A stretch of DNA of 64,000 nt from Lysobacter sp. 5GHs7-4 (lineage in GTDB: Bacteria; Pseudomonadota; Gammaproteobacteria; Xanthomonadales; Xanthomonadaceae), in assembly GCF_021284765.1 (NCBI RefSeq), contig NZ_CP089924.1, forward strand, positions 3,366,001 through 3,430,000. The letters are read 5' to 3'. The notes beneath the pieces were generated by a model. It was not told the DNA's origin and searched no databases. It saw only the letters and a program-made list of their open reading frames with translations. Both the position numbers and the translations under genes were made by a program. The stretch's first letter is position 1. Each line of letters starts with the position of its first letter. Below, piece by piece: positions 10,736 to 19,693 of this stretch.

Positions 10736-13700
10736 CTACAGCGCCGAGCGCCCCGCCGTCCCGCCCGAGGCCGCATCGGCCGCGCGGCTCTGCTCGCGCG
10801 TCATCACCTCGACCTTGGGCTCCTTCCACGGCCCGGTCACCCGGTACGTCTTGGCGCCGATGCCGCTCAGCGGCTTCTGCAGCACGGTACCGGCGGCCGC
10901 ACCGATGGCGGCGCCGACCGGGCCGGCCGCGATCGCGCCCACCGCGGTCAGCAGGTTGCCGGTCTTGGGCCGGACTTCGATGGTCTGGTCGTAGCTTTGC
11001 GCGCGCAGATTGGTCGCGCCGCGGATGTTCACGGTCGCAGCCGGCCCGTCCATGACCAGGTCGTCGCTGCGCGCGCTGCCGCCGCCGATGGCGATGTGGC
11101 CACCGACGCGGTTGAAGGCGAAGCCCTTGGAGAACAGGTCGCGGAAGTCCAGTCCCAGGCGCCGCGGCAGCTGGGCGATGCTGAGCAGGCCGATCACGCG
11201 ACCGGTGCCGGGCTCGACCTCGAGCAGGCGGCCGTCGCGCACGTCCAGGGTCAGGCCGCCGTCCAGCGAGCCCAACGCGAACGCGGCCGGACTGCCGGGC
11301 CAGCCGGCGTCGAAGCGGATCTTGGCCTTGCCGCCGGCGACCAGACCGCCGAATCCGAAGCTGCCCAGCAAGGCGCCGGTGTCGCCGCTGTCGATGTTCA
11401 TGCTCAGGCGCGTGCGCGCCGCCGCGCCGCGACCGCTCCAATCGCCGCTGATGTCGATGGCCTGCTTGTCGCCGCGGGTCTGGATCTGCTCCAGGCGCAT
11501 GCCGGTCGCCGTCGGGCGCGTGCGCACACGCGCGCTGCCCATGCGCGCATCGCCCAGGCGCAGGTCGGCGATGTCGATGGTCAGCGGCGGCACCTTGGCC
11601 GGGTCGAAGCTGGCGTCGATCGGGTTGGCCGCCGGTGCGGTCGTCGTGGCTGCCGGTGCGACGACCGCGGCGCCAGCGCCCGCGCTCGCGGTTGCGGCCG
11701 GCGCGCGCCAGTACACGCGCTCGAACTTGCCCGCCAAGGGCGCGGCGCCGTCGGCCTGGGCCAGCACCGCGCCTTCCAGCGCGGGGCCTTCCACGCGCAC
11801 CGCGGTGGCCCCGCGCGGCGCCGGCGCCACCACCAGCCGGGTGTCGGCGAACACGCCGCCCAGCAGCTGCAGTTTTTGCGCGGTCACGTCGACGCGTTGC
11901 AGCGGCAGCCCCTCGCCTTCGCCCTTGCCGCCGCCGTAGGCGAACGCCATCCATTCGATCGCATCCAGCGTGCCGGTGCGGCCGCTCGCGATCAGACCGT
12001 GCGCGGGCGGCGCTTCGTCGACGCGGTTGGCGCCCAGCGCGACGCGCACGCCGGTGCGGCCGTTGACGGTGCGCGCGCGCAGCGCCATCACGTTGCCGAA
12101 ACCCACGCGGATATCGCCGCTGCCCACGGGCAACGGCGTTTCCACCGTCGTCGCCAGGCTACTGGCGGCCGGCTTGCGCAACGGCGCCGGCAGTTCCAGC
12201 GCGGTGCCGACCAGATTCGAATGCAGTTGCAGCAAGGTCGGCGGCGTGGCGCCGTCCAGCGCCTTCGGAATCGCGATGCCGATGGTCCAGTTGGAACGCC
12301 CGTCCAGATAGGGCTTGAGCCAAGCCACCTCCGGCGCGCGCTCGATCAGCGACGCGGCGCCGACGCTGGCGTCCAGTCCGGCCTCGAACACGTTGCCGCG
12401 ATCGCGCACGTAGTCGCCCGCGCGCAGCGACAGCTTGCCGGGCTGGCCCTCGTGACGCACCGTCAGATCGTTGGCGCCGAAACCGCCGCGCGCGTACTCC
12501 GCGCGCCCGCGCACCTCGTCGAAGGCGAGTTTCCAGCGCGCGTCGGCGAGCTTGGCGCCCTGCAGCTCGACCGCGCCGGAAATCGCGGTGACGCTGCCTG
12601 GCTTCAGCGGCAGCTTCATCTCGAAACCGACCTGGGCCGGTCCGCTGGCGGTGAGGTTGGCGAAGGTATCGGCGTGCTGCTTCTGCAAGGGGCTTAGCCG
12701 CAGCATGCTCAGCAGCTGCGCGGCGTCGGACGCGGTCTGCGCGTTTACCGTCAGCGCGCCGTCCTTGTAGTGATCGATACCGGCCTGGATGTGCTGCACG
12801 CCGACGCCGGCGAGCTTGGCGCTGCCGTCGACGCTGAAGCCGTCGGCGATGAAGGCCACGTCCGCATCCAGGCCCTCGGCCGCCGGCCATTCGGGCTGGA
12901 ACTTGACCACGGCCTGGTGCAGCTTCGCCGTCGCCTCGAAGCGCCCGTTGCGGTCGCGAAACGGCCAGTCGTCGAGATCGCCGGAGACGATCGCACGGCC
13001 GTTGCGCACGCTGCCGCCGACCAGCGCCGAGTCCAGCCAGCGCACCAGCGCCGGCGACATGCTGTGACGGATCCAGAAGCCCTTGGCCACCGGCACCGCG
13101 GCTTCGTCCAGGTCGGCGGCGATGTCGATCCACGGCCGCGTGCCGTCGCCCTGCCACCACATGCCGCCGCGCGCGCGCGCGCCGAACCCGTCGCCCTTGA
13201 CCGTCAGCGCATGCGTGCCGATGCGCCAGCCCGCGCCCTCGCGCCAGCCGGCGACGGTGCCGTCCAGGCTCACGGTGTGGACCACGCCGAAGCCCGACGG
13301 CCAGTCGAAGCGCATCGGCGACTTCGCGTCCAGGCGCAGGCTGAAGCCGTCGGCATCGCCTTCGAAGTCGCCCGACAAACCGCTCAGGCCCGGCGCGGTG
13401 CCGACCGTGGCGAAGCCCAACCCATCGATGCGCGCGCTGGCGCGCAGCGGGCCGTCGCGGCGGCCGCTCACGGCGATGCGCTGCAACGACGCCTGCGGAC
13501 GCGTGTTGTGCAACCAGCGGCGCAGGCCCGCGGGCACGCGATCGCTGAGCGCGGCGGCCTGCAGCAGCGGACCGGCATCGATGCGGTCGGCGAGCAGCGC
13601 GTAACGCTCGCCGCCGGCGAACGCGAGACCGTCGAGCACTTGTTGTTTGGGGGCCGCGCCGATCCGCAGGCGCGGCGCATCGAAGCGCCAGCCGCCCTGG

Positions 13701-14626
13701 TCCAGGCGCCAGCGCGCACGCGCCTCGACGCTGTCGAAGCGCACGCGCGGCACGGCTTCGTCGCCTGCGCCCAGCGGCGCGCCGCGCAGCACGACGCGTT
13801 CCAGCGCCGCATCGACGGTGACCATGGCGACGCGATGGCCGCGCAGCTCGGCCCAGGCCTCGGCGCGGCCCTGGCCGCTCTCCGCGCCGATGCCGGCGAC
13901 CTGCAGCAAGGCCGTCCAGGCACTGAGATCGGCGCGGCGCGCGCCGGCATAGGCGCGGCCATCGCCGCGCTTGCGATCGAACTCCAGCGCGGCGTCCAGC
14001 GGCGACGCCGGCGCGCCGGCGACGCCGACACTGGGCCAGGCGCGCAGGCCCGCGCGCACGCGGTCGCCGTCCACGCGCAGGCGCAGGTTGATCTTGGGAA
14101 TGCGCGCATTCACGCCCAACTTGGGCGCGATCACGGCGAGCTTGCCGTCGATCACCTGCAGCTCGCCCAAGCCTTCCAGCGCCGCCAGCGGATCCTTGCT
14201 CGGCTGCTCCTGCCCGGGCAGGCCGCGCACTTTCCAGCGGCCGTCGTCGGCGCGCTCCAGGGTCAGGTCCAGTCCGCGCAAGCGCAGCTCGGAGAACGAA
14301 TGCCCGGGCAGCAGGCCGGCGTAGATCGACACCAGCATCTCGGTGTCGCCGACCACGAACGCCTGCGCGCCCTCGCCCACGCGCAAACCGTCCAGGCGCA
14401 GCAGCGGACCGCGCCGCGTCCATTGGGTCTCGACCCGATCAAAGGCGACCGGCCGGCCCGCGCGCTGACTCAGCCAGGCCGCGATGCGCTCGGGATTGCG
14501 CTCGGCCATCGGCAGGATCTGGCTGGCCACGCCCAGCAGCACCGCCAGCAACACCAGCAGCACCGCACCCGTGTAGGCGACGCTACGGCGGGCGAAACGC
14601 AAACGGCGGCGCAACGGGGTGGGCAT
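10736..14626 (-). CDS. yhdP: YhdP family protein (AsmA-like, inter-membrane lipid transport)
   Basis: This 1296-aa protein is of the TIGR02099/YhdP family. An N-terminal membrane anchor (about residues 15-37) is followed by a very long periplasmic beta-rich AsmA-like body. The C-terminal block is diagnostic: LRAQSYDQTIEVRPKTGNLL, then an Ala/Gly-rich helical stretch (GAIAAGPVGAAIGAAAGTVL), then KTYRVTGPWKEPKVE. In E. coli YhdP works with TamB and YdbH to carry phospholipids from inner to outer membrane. The length is typical (about 1270 aa). It sits in the conserved maf-rng-yhdP-tldD order, and rng ends 138 nt upstream. Confidence 0.94.
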   Translation of the reverse strand: MPTPLRRRLRFARRSVAYTGAVLLVLLAVLLGVASQILPMAERNPERIAAWLSQRAGRPVAFDRVETQWTRRGPLLRLDGLRVGEGAQAFVVGDTEMLVSIYAGLLPGHSFSELRLRGLDLTLERADDGRWKVRGLPGQEQPSKDPLAALEGLGELQVIDGKLAVIAPKLGVNARIPKINLRLRVDGDRVRAGLRAWPSVGVAGAPASPLDAALEFDRKRGDGRAYAGARRADLSAWTALLQVAGIGAESGQGRAEAWAELRGHRVAMVTVDAALERVVLRGAPLGAGDEAVPRVRFDSVEARARWRLDQGGWRFDAPRLRIGAAPKQQVLDGLAFAGGERYALLADRIDAGPLLQAAALSDRVPAGLRRWLHNTRPQASLQRIAVSGRRDGPLRASARIDGLGFATVGTAPGLSGLSGDFEGDADGFSLRLDAKSPMRFDWPSGFGVVHTVSLDGTVAGWREGAGWRIGTHALTVKGDGFGARARGGMWWQGDGTRPWIDIAADLDEAAVPVAKGFWIRHSMSPALVRWLDSALVGGSVRNGRAIVSGDLDDWPFRDRNGRFEATAKLHQAVVKFQPEWPAAEGLDADVAFIADGFSVDGSAKLAGVGVQHIQAGIDHYKDGALTVNAQTASDAAQLLSMLRLSPLQKQHADTFANLTASGPAQVGFEMKLPLKPGSVTAISGAVELQGAKLADARWKLAFDEVRGRAEYARGGFGANDLTVRHEGQPGKLSLRAGDYVRDRGNVFEAGLDASVGAASLIERAPEVAWLKPYLDGRSNWTIGIAIPKALDGATPPTLLQLHSNLVGTALELPAPLRKPAASSLATTVETPLPVGSGDIRVGFGNVMALRARTVNGRTGVRVALGANRVDEAPPAHGLIASGRTGTLDAIEWMAFAYGGGKGEGEGLPLQRVDVTAQKLQLLGGVFADTRLVVAPAPRGATAVRVEGPALEGAVLAQADGAAPLAGKFERVYWRAPAATASAGAGAAVVAPAATTTAPAANPIDASFDPAKVPPLTIDIADLRLGDARMGSARVRTRPTATGMRLEQIQTRGDKQAIDISGDWSGRGAAARTRLSMNIDSGDTGALLGSFGFGGLVAGGKAKIRFDAGWPGSPAAFALGSLDGGLTLDVRDGRLLEVEPGTGRVIGLLSIAQLPRRLGLDFRDLFSKGFAFNRVGGHIAIGGGSARSDDLVMDGPAATVNIRGATNLRAQSYDQTIEVRPKTGNLLTAVGAIAAGPVGAAIGAAAGTVLQKPLSGIGAKTYRVTGPWKEPKVEVMTREQSRAADAASGGTAGRSAL

Positions 14627-14631
14627 TAGAT

Positions 14632-14748
14632 CCCCATCTCCCGCGTGCGGGCGTGCGAGGCAATGGAGCGGTGCGGCGACAGTGCGGTTGCGCGCGCCCT
14701 CATCCGGCCCGGCGGGCCACCTTCTCCCGCTCGCGGGAGAAGGGGCGC
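14632..14748. repeat. CTCCCGC/GCGGGAG dispersed repeat between rng and yhdP
   Basis: The left piece has CTCCCGCGTGCGGG. The right piece CCTTCTCCCGC-TC-GCGGGAGAAGG (14720-14743) is a strong 11-bp hairpin 22 nt beyond the rng stop. It matches the family at 8721-8823 and 38141-38180, and may act as a partial terminator for rng. Confidence 0.65.
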
Positions 14749-14764
14749 TGCAAGAAGCATATTT

Positions 14765-16252
14765 TTAAAGCAGCACGACATCGAACTGCTCCTGCGCGTA
14801 CTGATCGTCCGGCTGGAACCGGATCGACTTGCCCAGGAACTCCTCCAGCTCGGCCACCGCCGCCGATTCCTCGTCGGTGATGCGCGCGACCACCTTGGGC
14901 GATGCGATCACCAGCAGCCGCGGCGCGTCGAACTGGCGCACCTGGCGCACGATGTCGCGGAAGATTTCGTAGGTCACCGTTTCCGGCGTTTTCAGCGTGC
15001 CGCGGCCGCCGCATTCGTGGCAGGGCTCGCTGAGCTGGCGCTCCAGGCTTTCGGTGGTGCGCTTGCGCGTCATCTCCACCAGGCCCAGCGGCGAGAACTC
15101 GTACACCGTGGTCTTGGCATGGTCGCGCGCCAGCGACTTCTCCAGCTGGCGCAGCACCTGGCGCTTGTGCTCGGCATCGGTCATGTCGATGAAGTCGATG
15201 ATGATGATGCCGCCCAGGTTGCGCAGGCGCAGCTGGCGCGCCACCGACTGCGCCGCTTCCAGGTTGGTGCGGTAGACCGTCTCCTCTAGGTTGCGCTGCC
15301 CCAGGAACGAGCCGGTGTTGATGTCGACCGTGGTCATGGCCTCGGTCTGGTCGATCACCAGATAGCCGCCGGACTTCAGCGGCACCTGCTTGTCCAGCGC
15401 GCGCTGGATTTCGTCCTCGACCCCGTACAGGTCGAAGATCGGGCGCGCGCCGGTGTAGTGCTCGATCTTTTCGTCCAGGCCCGGCATGTACTGCGCGGCG
15501 AACACGCGCAAACGCTCGCAGGTCTCGCGCGAGTCGACCTTGACCTTCTCCACGTCGCGCCGCATCAGGTCGCGCACCGCGCGCAGCGGCAGGCTCAGAT
15601 CCTCGTACACGCGCTCGCCCACGCGCGAGCTGCGCGATTTCTCGGCGATCAGCGCCCAGGCGCGGCTCAGGTAGGCCACGTCCTCGGCCAGGGCCTCGGC
15701 GGGCTGGCTTTCGGCGTTGGTGCGCACGATGTAACCGTGGTTCTCGCCGGCCGGCGCCAGCGCGGTCACGTGCGCCTTCAGGCGCTGGCGCTCGGTCTCG
15801 TCCTCGATGCGCGCCGACACGCCGACCACGCGCGTGCGCGGCAGCAGCACCAGGTAGCGCGAGGGAATGCTGAGCTGGGTGGTCAGGCGCGCGCCCTTGC
15901 TGCCGATCGGGTCCTTGACCACCTGCACGATGATCTCCTGGCCCTCGCGCAGCAGCTCGGCGATCGGCCGGGTCGGCGTCGGCGGCAGCGGCGCTTCGTC
16001 GCCCTCGCCCTCGCTGACCTGCGCCGGCTTGACGATGTCGGCCGCGTGCAGGAACGCCGCGCGCTCCAGGCCGATCTCGACGAACGCCGCCTGCATGCCC
16101 GGCATCACCCGCTGGACCTTGCCCTTGTAGATGTTGCCGACCACGCCGCGGCGCCAGCCGCGCTCGATGTGCAGCTCCTGCAGCATGCCGTTTTCGACCA
16201 CCGCGACACGGGTTTCGCGCGGGGTGACGTTGACGAGTATTTCTTCGGTCAT
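14765..16252 (-). CDS. rng: Ribonuclease G
   Basis: RNase G is the short paralogue of RNase E. It matures the 5' end of 16S rRNA and helps mRNA turnover. The 495-aa protein begins with the usual MTEEILVNVTPRETRVAVVENG segment and an S1 RNA-binding domain (about 35-125). The metal-binding region contains VIDQTEAMTTVDINTG and IIDFIDM, which hold the two catalytic Asp residues. CHECGGRG near residue 418 corresponds to the cysteine zinc link. It is 66 nt downstream of maf on the same strand. Confidence 0.96.
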   Translation of the reverse strand: MTEEILVNVTPRETRVAVVENGMLQELHIERGWRRGVVGNIYKGKVQRVMPGMQAAFVEIGLERAAFLHAADIVKPAQVSEGEGDEAPLPPTPTRPIAELLREGQEIIVQVVKDPIGSKGARLTTQLSIPSRYLVLLPRTRVVGVSARIEDETERQRLKAHVTALAPAGENHGYIVRTNAESQPAEALAEDVAYLSRAWALIAEKSRSSRVGERVYEDLSLPLRAVRDLMRRDVEKVKVDSRETCERLRVFAAQYMPGLDEKIEHYTGARPIFDLYGVEDEIQRALDKQVPLKSGGYLVIDQTEAMTTVDINTGSFLGQRNLEETVYRTNLEAAQSVARQLRLRNLGGIIIIDFIDMTDAEHKRQVLRQLEKSLARDHAKTTVYEFSPLGLVEMTRKRTTESLERQLSEPCHECGGRGTLKTPETVTYEIFRDIVRQVRQFDAPRLLVIASPKVVARITDEESAAVAELEEFLGKSIRFQPDDQYAQEQFDVVLL

Positions 16253-16318
16253 GGCGTGGAGGCGCTCTGCGGTTCGTCAACGGTGGGGGAAGGCCGCGCG
16301 GTGGCCGAGACGCGCGGG

Positions 16319-16888
16319 TCACGCATCCAGGCCGGCCTCGCGCAGCAGGCGCACGGTGTCGTGCAGGGGCAGGCCCATCACGCCGGAATAGCTGCCGCTC
16401 AGGCGGGTCACGAAGGCCTCGGCGCGGCCCTGGATCGCGTACGCGCCGGCCTTGCCCTGCCACTCGCCGCTGGCGACGTAGGCGGCGATGCGCGCCTCGT
16501 CCAGTACTTCGAACTCGACCTGCGACACCGACACCGCCTGCGATTCGCGCGCCGGCGAGACCAGCGACACCGCCGAAATCACCCGATGGCCGCGACCGGA
16601 CAGGCGGCGCAGCATGGCCGCCGCGTCCTCGCCGTCGCGCGGCTTGCCGAACACTTCGTCGTCCAGCACCACCTCGGTGTCGGCGCCCAGCACCAGCGCG
16701 CTGGGGTTGCCGACCACGCTCAGCAGGCCGGCGCCGGCCTTCTCGCGCGCGACCCGGCGCACGTAGTCCTCGGCCGGTTCGCCGGGCTGGCGGTGTTCGG
16801 GGATATCCAGGTCCAGCACCCCGAACGGCAAGCCCAGGCGGCTTAGCAATTCGTGGCGGCGTGGCGATTTGGAGGCGAGATAGAGCAT
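16319..16888 (-). CDS. maf: Maf family nucleoside triphosphate pyrophosphatase
   Basis: This 189-aa house-cleaning enzyme hydrolyses dTTP/UTP or modified nucleotides to monophosphates. [17 protein letters not shown] at the N-terminus is the Maf signature, [18 protein letters not shown] carries the catalytic Asp, and [15 protein letters not shown] is the third conserved block. The pattern at [25 protein letters not shown] fits the YhdE-type dTTP/UTP subgroup. The start at 16888 gives the standard N-terminus MLYLASKSP; an ATG at 16900 adds four residues. It is the first gene of a maf-rng-yhdP-tldD series. Confidence 0.93.
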   Translation of the reverse strand: MLYLASKSPRRHELLSRLGLPFGVLDLDIPEHRQPGEPAEDYVRRVAREKAGAGLLSVVGNPSALVLGADTEVVLDDEVFGKPRDGEDAAAMLRRLSGRGHRVISAVSLVSPARESQAVSVSQVEFEVLDEARIAAYVASGEWQGKAGAYAIQGRAEAFVTRLSGSYSGVMGLPLHDTVRLLREAGLDA

Positions 16889-17002
16889 CCTGCGAAGCAT
16901 AACCCGCGCTGACTGAGCGCCGCCCCACACGGGTTCGCACAACCCCGTCCTGGATCACGATTCGTTCACTGGATCGGCAACACCCTAGTTCCCATACTCA
17001 AC

Positions 17003-17007
17003 AGGAG
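17003..17007 (+). promoter_or_regulatory. Ribosome binding site that sets the SIMPL gene start
   Basis: AGGAG lies 6 nt before the ATG at 17014, which argues for that ATG over the in-frame TTG at 17008, which touches the site. Confidence 0.8.
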
Positions 17008-17013
17008 TTGAAC

Positions 17014-17793
17014 ATGTCGTCCTCGCCAAGCCGGCAGCTGTCCCGTACCTCCCGCTTCGCCCTGCGCCCCCTGGTGCTGGCCGCCACCCTCGCTCTCGGA
17101 GCCGTCACCGCCATGTCCGCCAACGCCCAGACCGCCCCGGCCTACGTGGCCACCGACGGCACCCTGCTTTCGGTGTCGGCCGAGTCGGAGGTCAAGCGCG
17201 TCCCCGACATCGCCGTGATCTCCACCGGCGTGGTCACCCAGGCCGCCGACGCCAACGGCGCCATGCGCGCCAATGCGGACCAGATGGCCAAGGTCGTGGC
17301 CGCGATCAAGGCCGCCGGCATCGCCGACCGCGACATCCAGACCAGCGGCGTCAACCTCAACCCGCAATACCGTTACGCCGAGAACCAGCCGCCGGTGATC
17401 ACCGGCTATCAGGCCAGCAACACGGTCAACCTGACCGTGCGCGACATCGCCAAGCTCGGCAAGATCCTCGACGCCCTGGTCGCCACCGGCGCCAACCAGA
17501 TCAACGGCCCGACCTTCGACATCGACGACAAGGTCAAGGCCGTGGCCTACGACGAAGCGCGCCGCGGCGCGGTCGAGAAGGCGCAGGCGCGCGCGGAGAT
17601 GTACGCCAAGACCCTGGGCATGAAGGTGCGCCGCATCGTCAGCATCAGCGAAGGCGGCCGCTTCAACCCGCCGGTGCCGATGATGGCGATGGCGCGCATG
17701 GAAAAGGCCGGCGCCGCCGCCGACACCTCGATTTCGCCCGGCGAAAGCGCGCTGTCGGTGAACCTGGACGTGGTGTTCGAGCTGGGCAAGTAA
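17014..17793 (+). CDS. Secreted SIMPL domain protein (DUF541, YggE-like)
   Basis: This 259-aa protein has a signal peptide (about residues 1-37, ending SANAQ-T). The SIMPL domain fills the rest, with LLSVSAESEVKRVPDIAVISTGV near its start, ADQMAKVVAAIKAAGIADRDIQTSGVNLNPQYRY, the VTGYQASNTV-like segment, and a C-terminal VNLDVVFEL. YggE-type SIMPL proteins form oligomeric periplasmic rings and affect oxidative-stress resistance; no enzymatic function is established. A tiny ORF starts 5 nt after its stop and a terminator follows that ORF. Confidence 0.92.
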   Translation: MSSSPSRQLSRTSRFALRPLVLAATLALGAVTAMSANAQTAPAYVATDGTLLSVSAESEVKRVPDIAVISTGVVTQAADANGAMRANADQMAKVVAAIKAAGIADRDIQTSGVNLNPQYRYAENQPPVITGYQASNTVNLTVRDIAKLGKILDALVATGANQINGPTFDIDDKVKAVAYDEARRGAVEKAQARAEMYAKTLGMKVRRIVSISEGGRFNPPVPMMAMARMEKAGAAADTSISPGESALSVNLDVVFELGK

Positions 17794-17798
17794 GCGCC

Positions 17799-17963
17799 AT
17801 GACCGCCCCCGACCCGCGCAAGCCGGCGCCCGGTTACCCCGAGCCGCAGCCGCGCAACCCGGACGACGCGCGCCAGCCGCACCCCCAGCGGCCGCCGAAT
17901 CCGGACGAGGGCGGTCTGGAGCGCGAACCGCGCACCGACCCCGACCCCGCCGACGAAGACTGA
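17799..17963 (+). CDS. 54-aa proline- and aspartate-rich protein (hypothetical)
   Basis: This short ORF begins 5 nt after the SIMPL stop and ends 23 nt before a strong terminator, so it lies within the same transcript. The product is about one-quarter proline and rich in Asp, Glu and Arg, with no hydrophobic stretch, so it is likely disordered and cytoplasmic. No clear Shine-Dalgarno is seen, but the tight spacing would allow coupled translation. No family was recognised. Its placement supports it being a gene; its composition is also what random high-GC sequence can give. Confidence 0.5.
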   Translation: MTAPDPRKPAPGYPEPQPRNPDDARQPHPQRPPNPDEGGLEREPRTDPDPADED

Positions 17964-17986
17964 CGCGTCGCATCCGTTGCACTGAA

Positions 17987-18017
17987 GAAGGCCCGCGCGA
18001 GCGGGCCTTCTGTTTGG
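17987..18017 (+). terminator. Rho-independent terminator after the SIMPL operon
   Basis: GAAGGCCCGC (17987-17996) pairs with GCGGGCCTTC (18001-18010) across a GCGA loop and is followed by TGTTTGG. Confidence 0.85.
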
Positions 18018-18223
18018 TCCGTCGGCGGCCGTGTCGGGGCTCTACCGGCCAGGGTCGCCGCCGGCCACGGGCCCGCCCGCGCGGATGCGCGCACCCGGTT
18101 CGCCCGCCGATAGGGTCGCACCGGCGCCCAGAAAACACCCTCTAAAAAAAATTTCGCGGGGCTTAACCCCGGCCGCGATCCCGGCCCGTTTCGATTCGTG
18201 CAGACCACTCCAGGAGAGCTTCC

Positions 18224-18886
18224 ATGGCGCACGCGATCCCACACCCCGAACGTCAACTGGACGGCAACCGCATCGTCGGCACGGCCGGCGCGATCGCGGT
18301 CAACGTCGCCTTGCTGATGCTGCTGATGGTGCCGATGTCGGTGCCGCAGGAGACGATCGAAGAAACGATCACGACCGTCATTCCGATTTTCGACAAGCCC
18401 AAGCCGGTCGATCCGCCTCCTCCGCCGCCGCCCGTCAAGATCGAACAGATCCGGCCGCGCACGTCCACACCGCAGCCGATACCGATCGAAATTCCGCCGA
18501 CGCCGCCGATCGTCGATCCGATCGCCACCGACAGCATCGTCGTGCCCGACACGCCGCCGCAGCCCGAGACCTTCGCCCGCGCCGATCTGGGCCGCGGCGA
18601 AATGATCGCCGGCATGAGCCTGCAGGTGATCAACAACCCGGCCCCCACCTACCCCGGCGAAGCGGTGCGCAACCAGCTCACCGGCACGGTGATGCTAGAG
18701 ATCCTGGTCGGCATCGACGGCAAGCCGATCGAGGTGACGGTGGTCAAAAGCAGCGGCCACCGCGTGCTCGACCAGGCCGCCAAGCGCGTGGTGATGCAGC
18801 GCTGGACCTTCGAGCCGGCGATGCAGGCCGGTCAGGCGGTGCAGGCGCGCGGCCGGGTGCCGATCGAATTCACTCTGGAACGTTGA
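18224..18886 (+). CDS. TonB family energy transducer
   Basis: This 220-aa protein has TonB architecture: a short cytoplasmic N-terminus, one membrane helix (about 17-38), a proline-rich periplasmic spacer (about 58-110, including a run of Pro after KPVDP), and a C-terminal TonB domain (about 135-220). That domain contains NPAPTYPGEAVRNQLTGTVMLEI and a terminal RWTFEPA...GRVPIEFTLE. TonB passes proton-motive energy from ExbB/ExbD to outer-membrane receptors; no exbB/exbD or receptor gene is adjacent. An AGGAGA ribosome site precedes the ATG and a terminator follows. It could be a paralogue for a particular receptor set. Confidence 0.92.
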   Translation: MAHAIPHPERQLDGNRIVGTAGAIAVNVALLMLLMVPMSVPQETIEETITTVIPIFDKPKPVDPPPPPPPVKIEQIRPRTSTPQPIPIEIPPTPPIVDPIATDSIVVPDTPPQPETFARADLGRGEMIAGMSLQVINNPAPTYPGEAVRNQLTGTVMLEILVGIDGKPIEVTVVKSSGHRVLDQAAKRVVMQRWTFEPAMQAGQAVQARGRVPIEFTLER

Positions 18887-18902
18887 GTCCCTTGGCGAGG
18901 GG

Positions 18903-18936
18903 CGGCCCGGGCCGGTACGGCCGGGCCGTTTTTTTT
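18903..18936 (+). terminator. Terminator after the tonB-like gene
   Basis: CGGCCCGG (18903-18910) pairs with CCGGGCCG (18921-18928), followed by eight T residues. Confidence 0.9.
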
Positions 18937-18950
18937 CGCTGAAAGAGCTT

Positions 18951-19072
18951 AAAAGCGAATCTCCCCCAACCCCTCTTTCTCAAAGAGGGGAGCCAGGCAA
19001 GAGCGCAGCTGCGTCGGAAGCACCGTATGTGTTCCCCCCTTTGAAAAAGGGGGGGCAGGGGGATTTGCTTTT
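18951..19072. repeat. C-rich/G-rich long inverted repeat (CCCCCTTT family)
   Basis: The left half runs AAAAGCGAATCTCCCCCAAC through a CCCCTCTTT/AAAGAGGGG hairpin. The right half has CCCCCCTTT/AAAGGGGGG and ends GGGGGATTTGCTTTT, complementary to the left edge. Related elements lie at 21229-21597, 24536-24697 and within 5534-5954. It sits between the convergent tonB-like gene and rlmH. Confidence 0.8.
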
Positions 19073-19080
19073 GCGTTCCC

Positions 19081-19551
19081 TCAAGCCCGGTGATACGGAT
19101 GATTGGCCAGCAACGCCGCCGCGCGATACAGCTGTTCGGCCGCGACCAGGCGCACCAGCATGTGCGGCAACGTCAGCGGCCCCAGCGACCACTGCTCGTC
19201 GGCGCGCGCGAGCACGTCGGGCGCGTGGCCTTCCGGCCCGCCGATCAAGAACGCCAGGTCGCGGCCCTGCCCGCGCCAATGCTCCAGCCGCTGCGCCAGT
19301 TGTTCCGATGTCCACAGCCGTCCGCGCCCTTCCAGCGCGACCACGCAGGCGTTCTTGGGCAGCGCCGCGATCACGCGCGCGCCTTCGTCCTGGGTCGCGC
19401 GCGCGGCGTCGCGGCCCTTGCCGCGCAGGCCGGGCTCGATCTCGTTCAGCTCCAGCGGCAGCCAGTGCGAGAGCCGCTTCTGGTATTCGCCGAAGCCTTC
19501 GGCGACCCAGCGCGGCGCGCGTTCGCCGACGGCGATCAGTTTCGCTTTCAT
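19081..19551 (-). CDS. rlmH: 23S rRNA (pseudouridine-1915-N3)-methyltransferase
   Basis: RlmH is a SPOUT methyltransferase that methylates pseudouridine 1915 in helix 69 of 23S rRNA, on 70S ribosomes. The 156-aa product starts MKAKLIAVGERAPRWV. It has the SAM-binding knot LAFLIGGPEGH and the diagnostic tail LPHMLVRLVAAEQLYRAAALLANHPYHR. The ATG at 19551 gives the family length; the longer frame to 19608 is extra. In most relatives it directly follows rsfS; here a plus-strand gene and repeats lie between them. Confidence 0.95.
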   Translation of the reverse strand: MKAKLIAVGERAPRWVAEGFGEYQKRLSHWLPLELNEIEPGLRGKGRDAARATQDEGARVIAALPKNACVVALEGRGRLWTSEQLAQRLEHWRGQGRDLAFLIGGPEGHAPDVLARADEQWSLGPLTLPHMLVRLVAAEQLYRAAALLANHPYHRA

Positions 19552-19681
19552 GCCGACATGGTAGCGGTACGCGACGCATGCACGGCGCAAACCGCGCCTG
19601 CGTCGCATTCACGGACGATGACGCGCGGATGTCATCGAACGGTTATCGCGCCGACCTAGCGTGCAGGTTCCCCCAGCCAGC

Positions 19682-19686
19682 AGGAG
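19682..19686 (+). promoter_or_regulatory. Ribosome binding site supporting a GTG start
   Basis: AGGAG sits 7 nt before GTG 19694. This favours that start over an in-frame GTG at 19661, which has no such site and would spoil the TAT signal layout. Confidence 0.75.
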
Positions 19687-19693
19687 CCGCACC

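Noticed and set aside
12770..14629. 620-codon open frame on the plus strand opposite yhdP
   Set aside because: Composition is Arg/Gln/Ala-rich shadow of yhdP codons with no motif; yhdP has a full family match.
16943..17013. TTG at 17008 as SIMPL start
   Set aside because: It abuts the AGGAG site; ATG 17014 has correct spacing.
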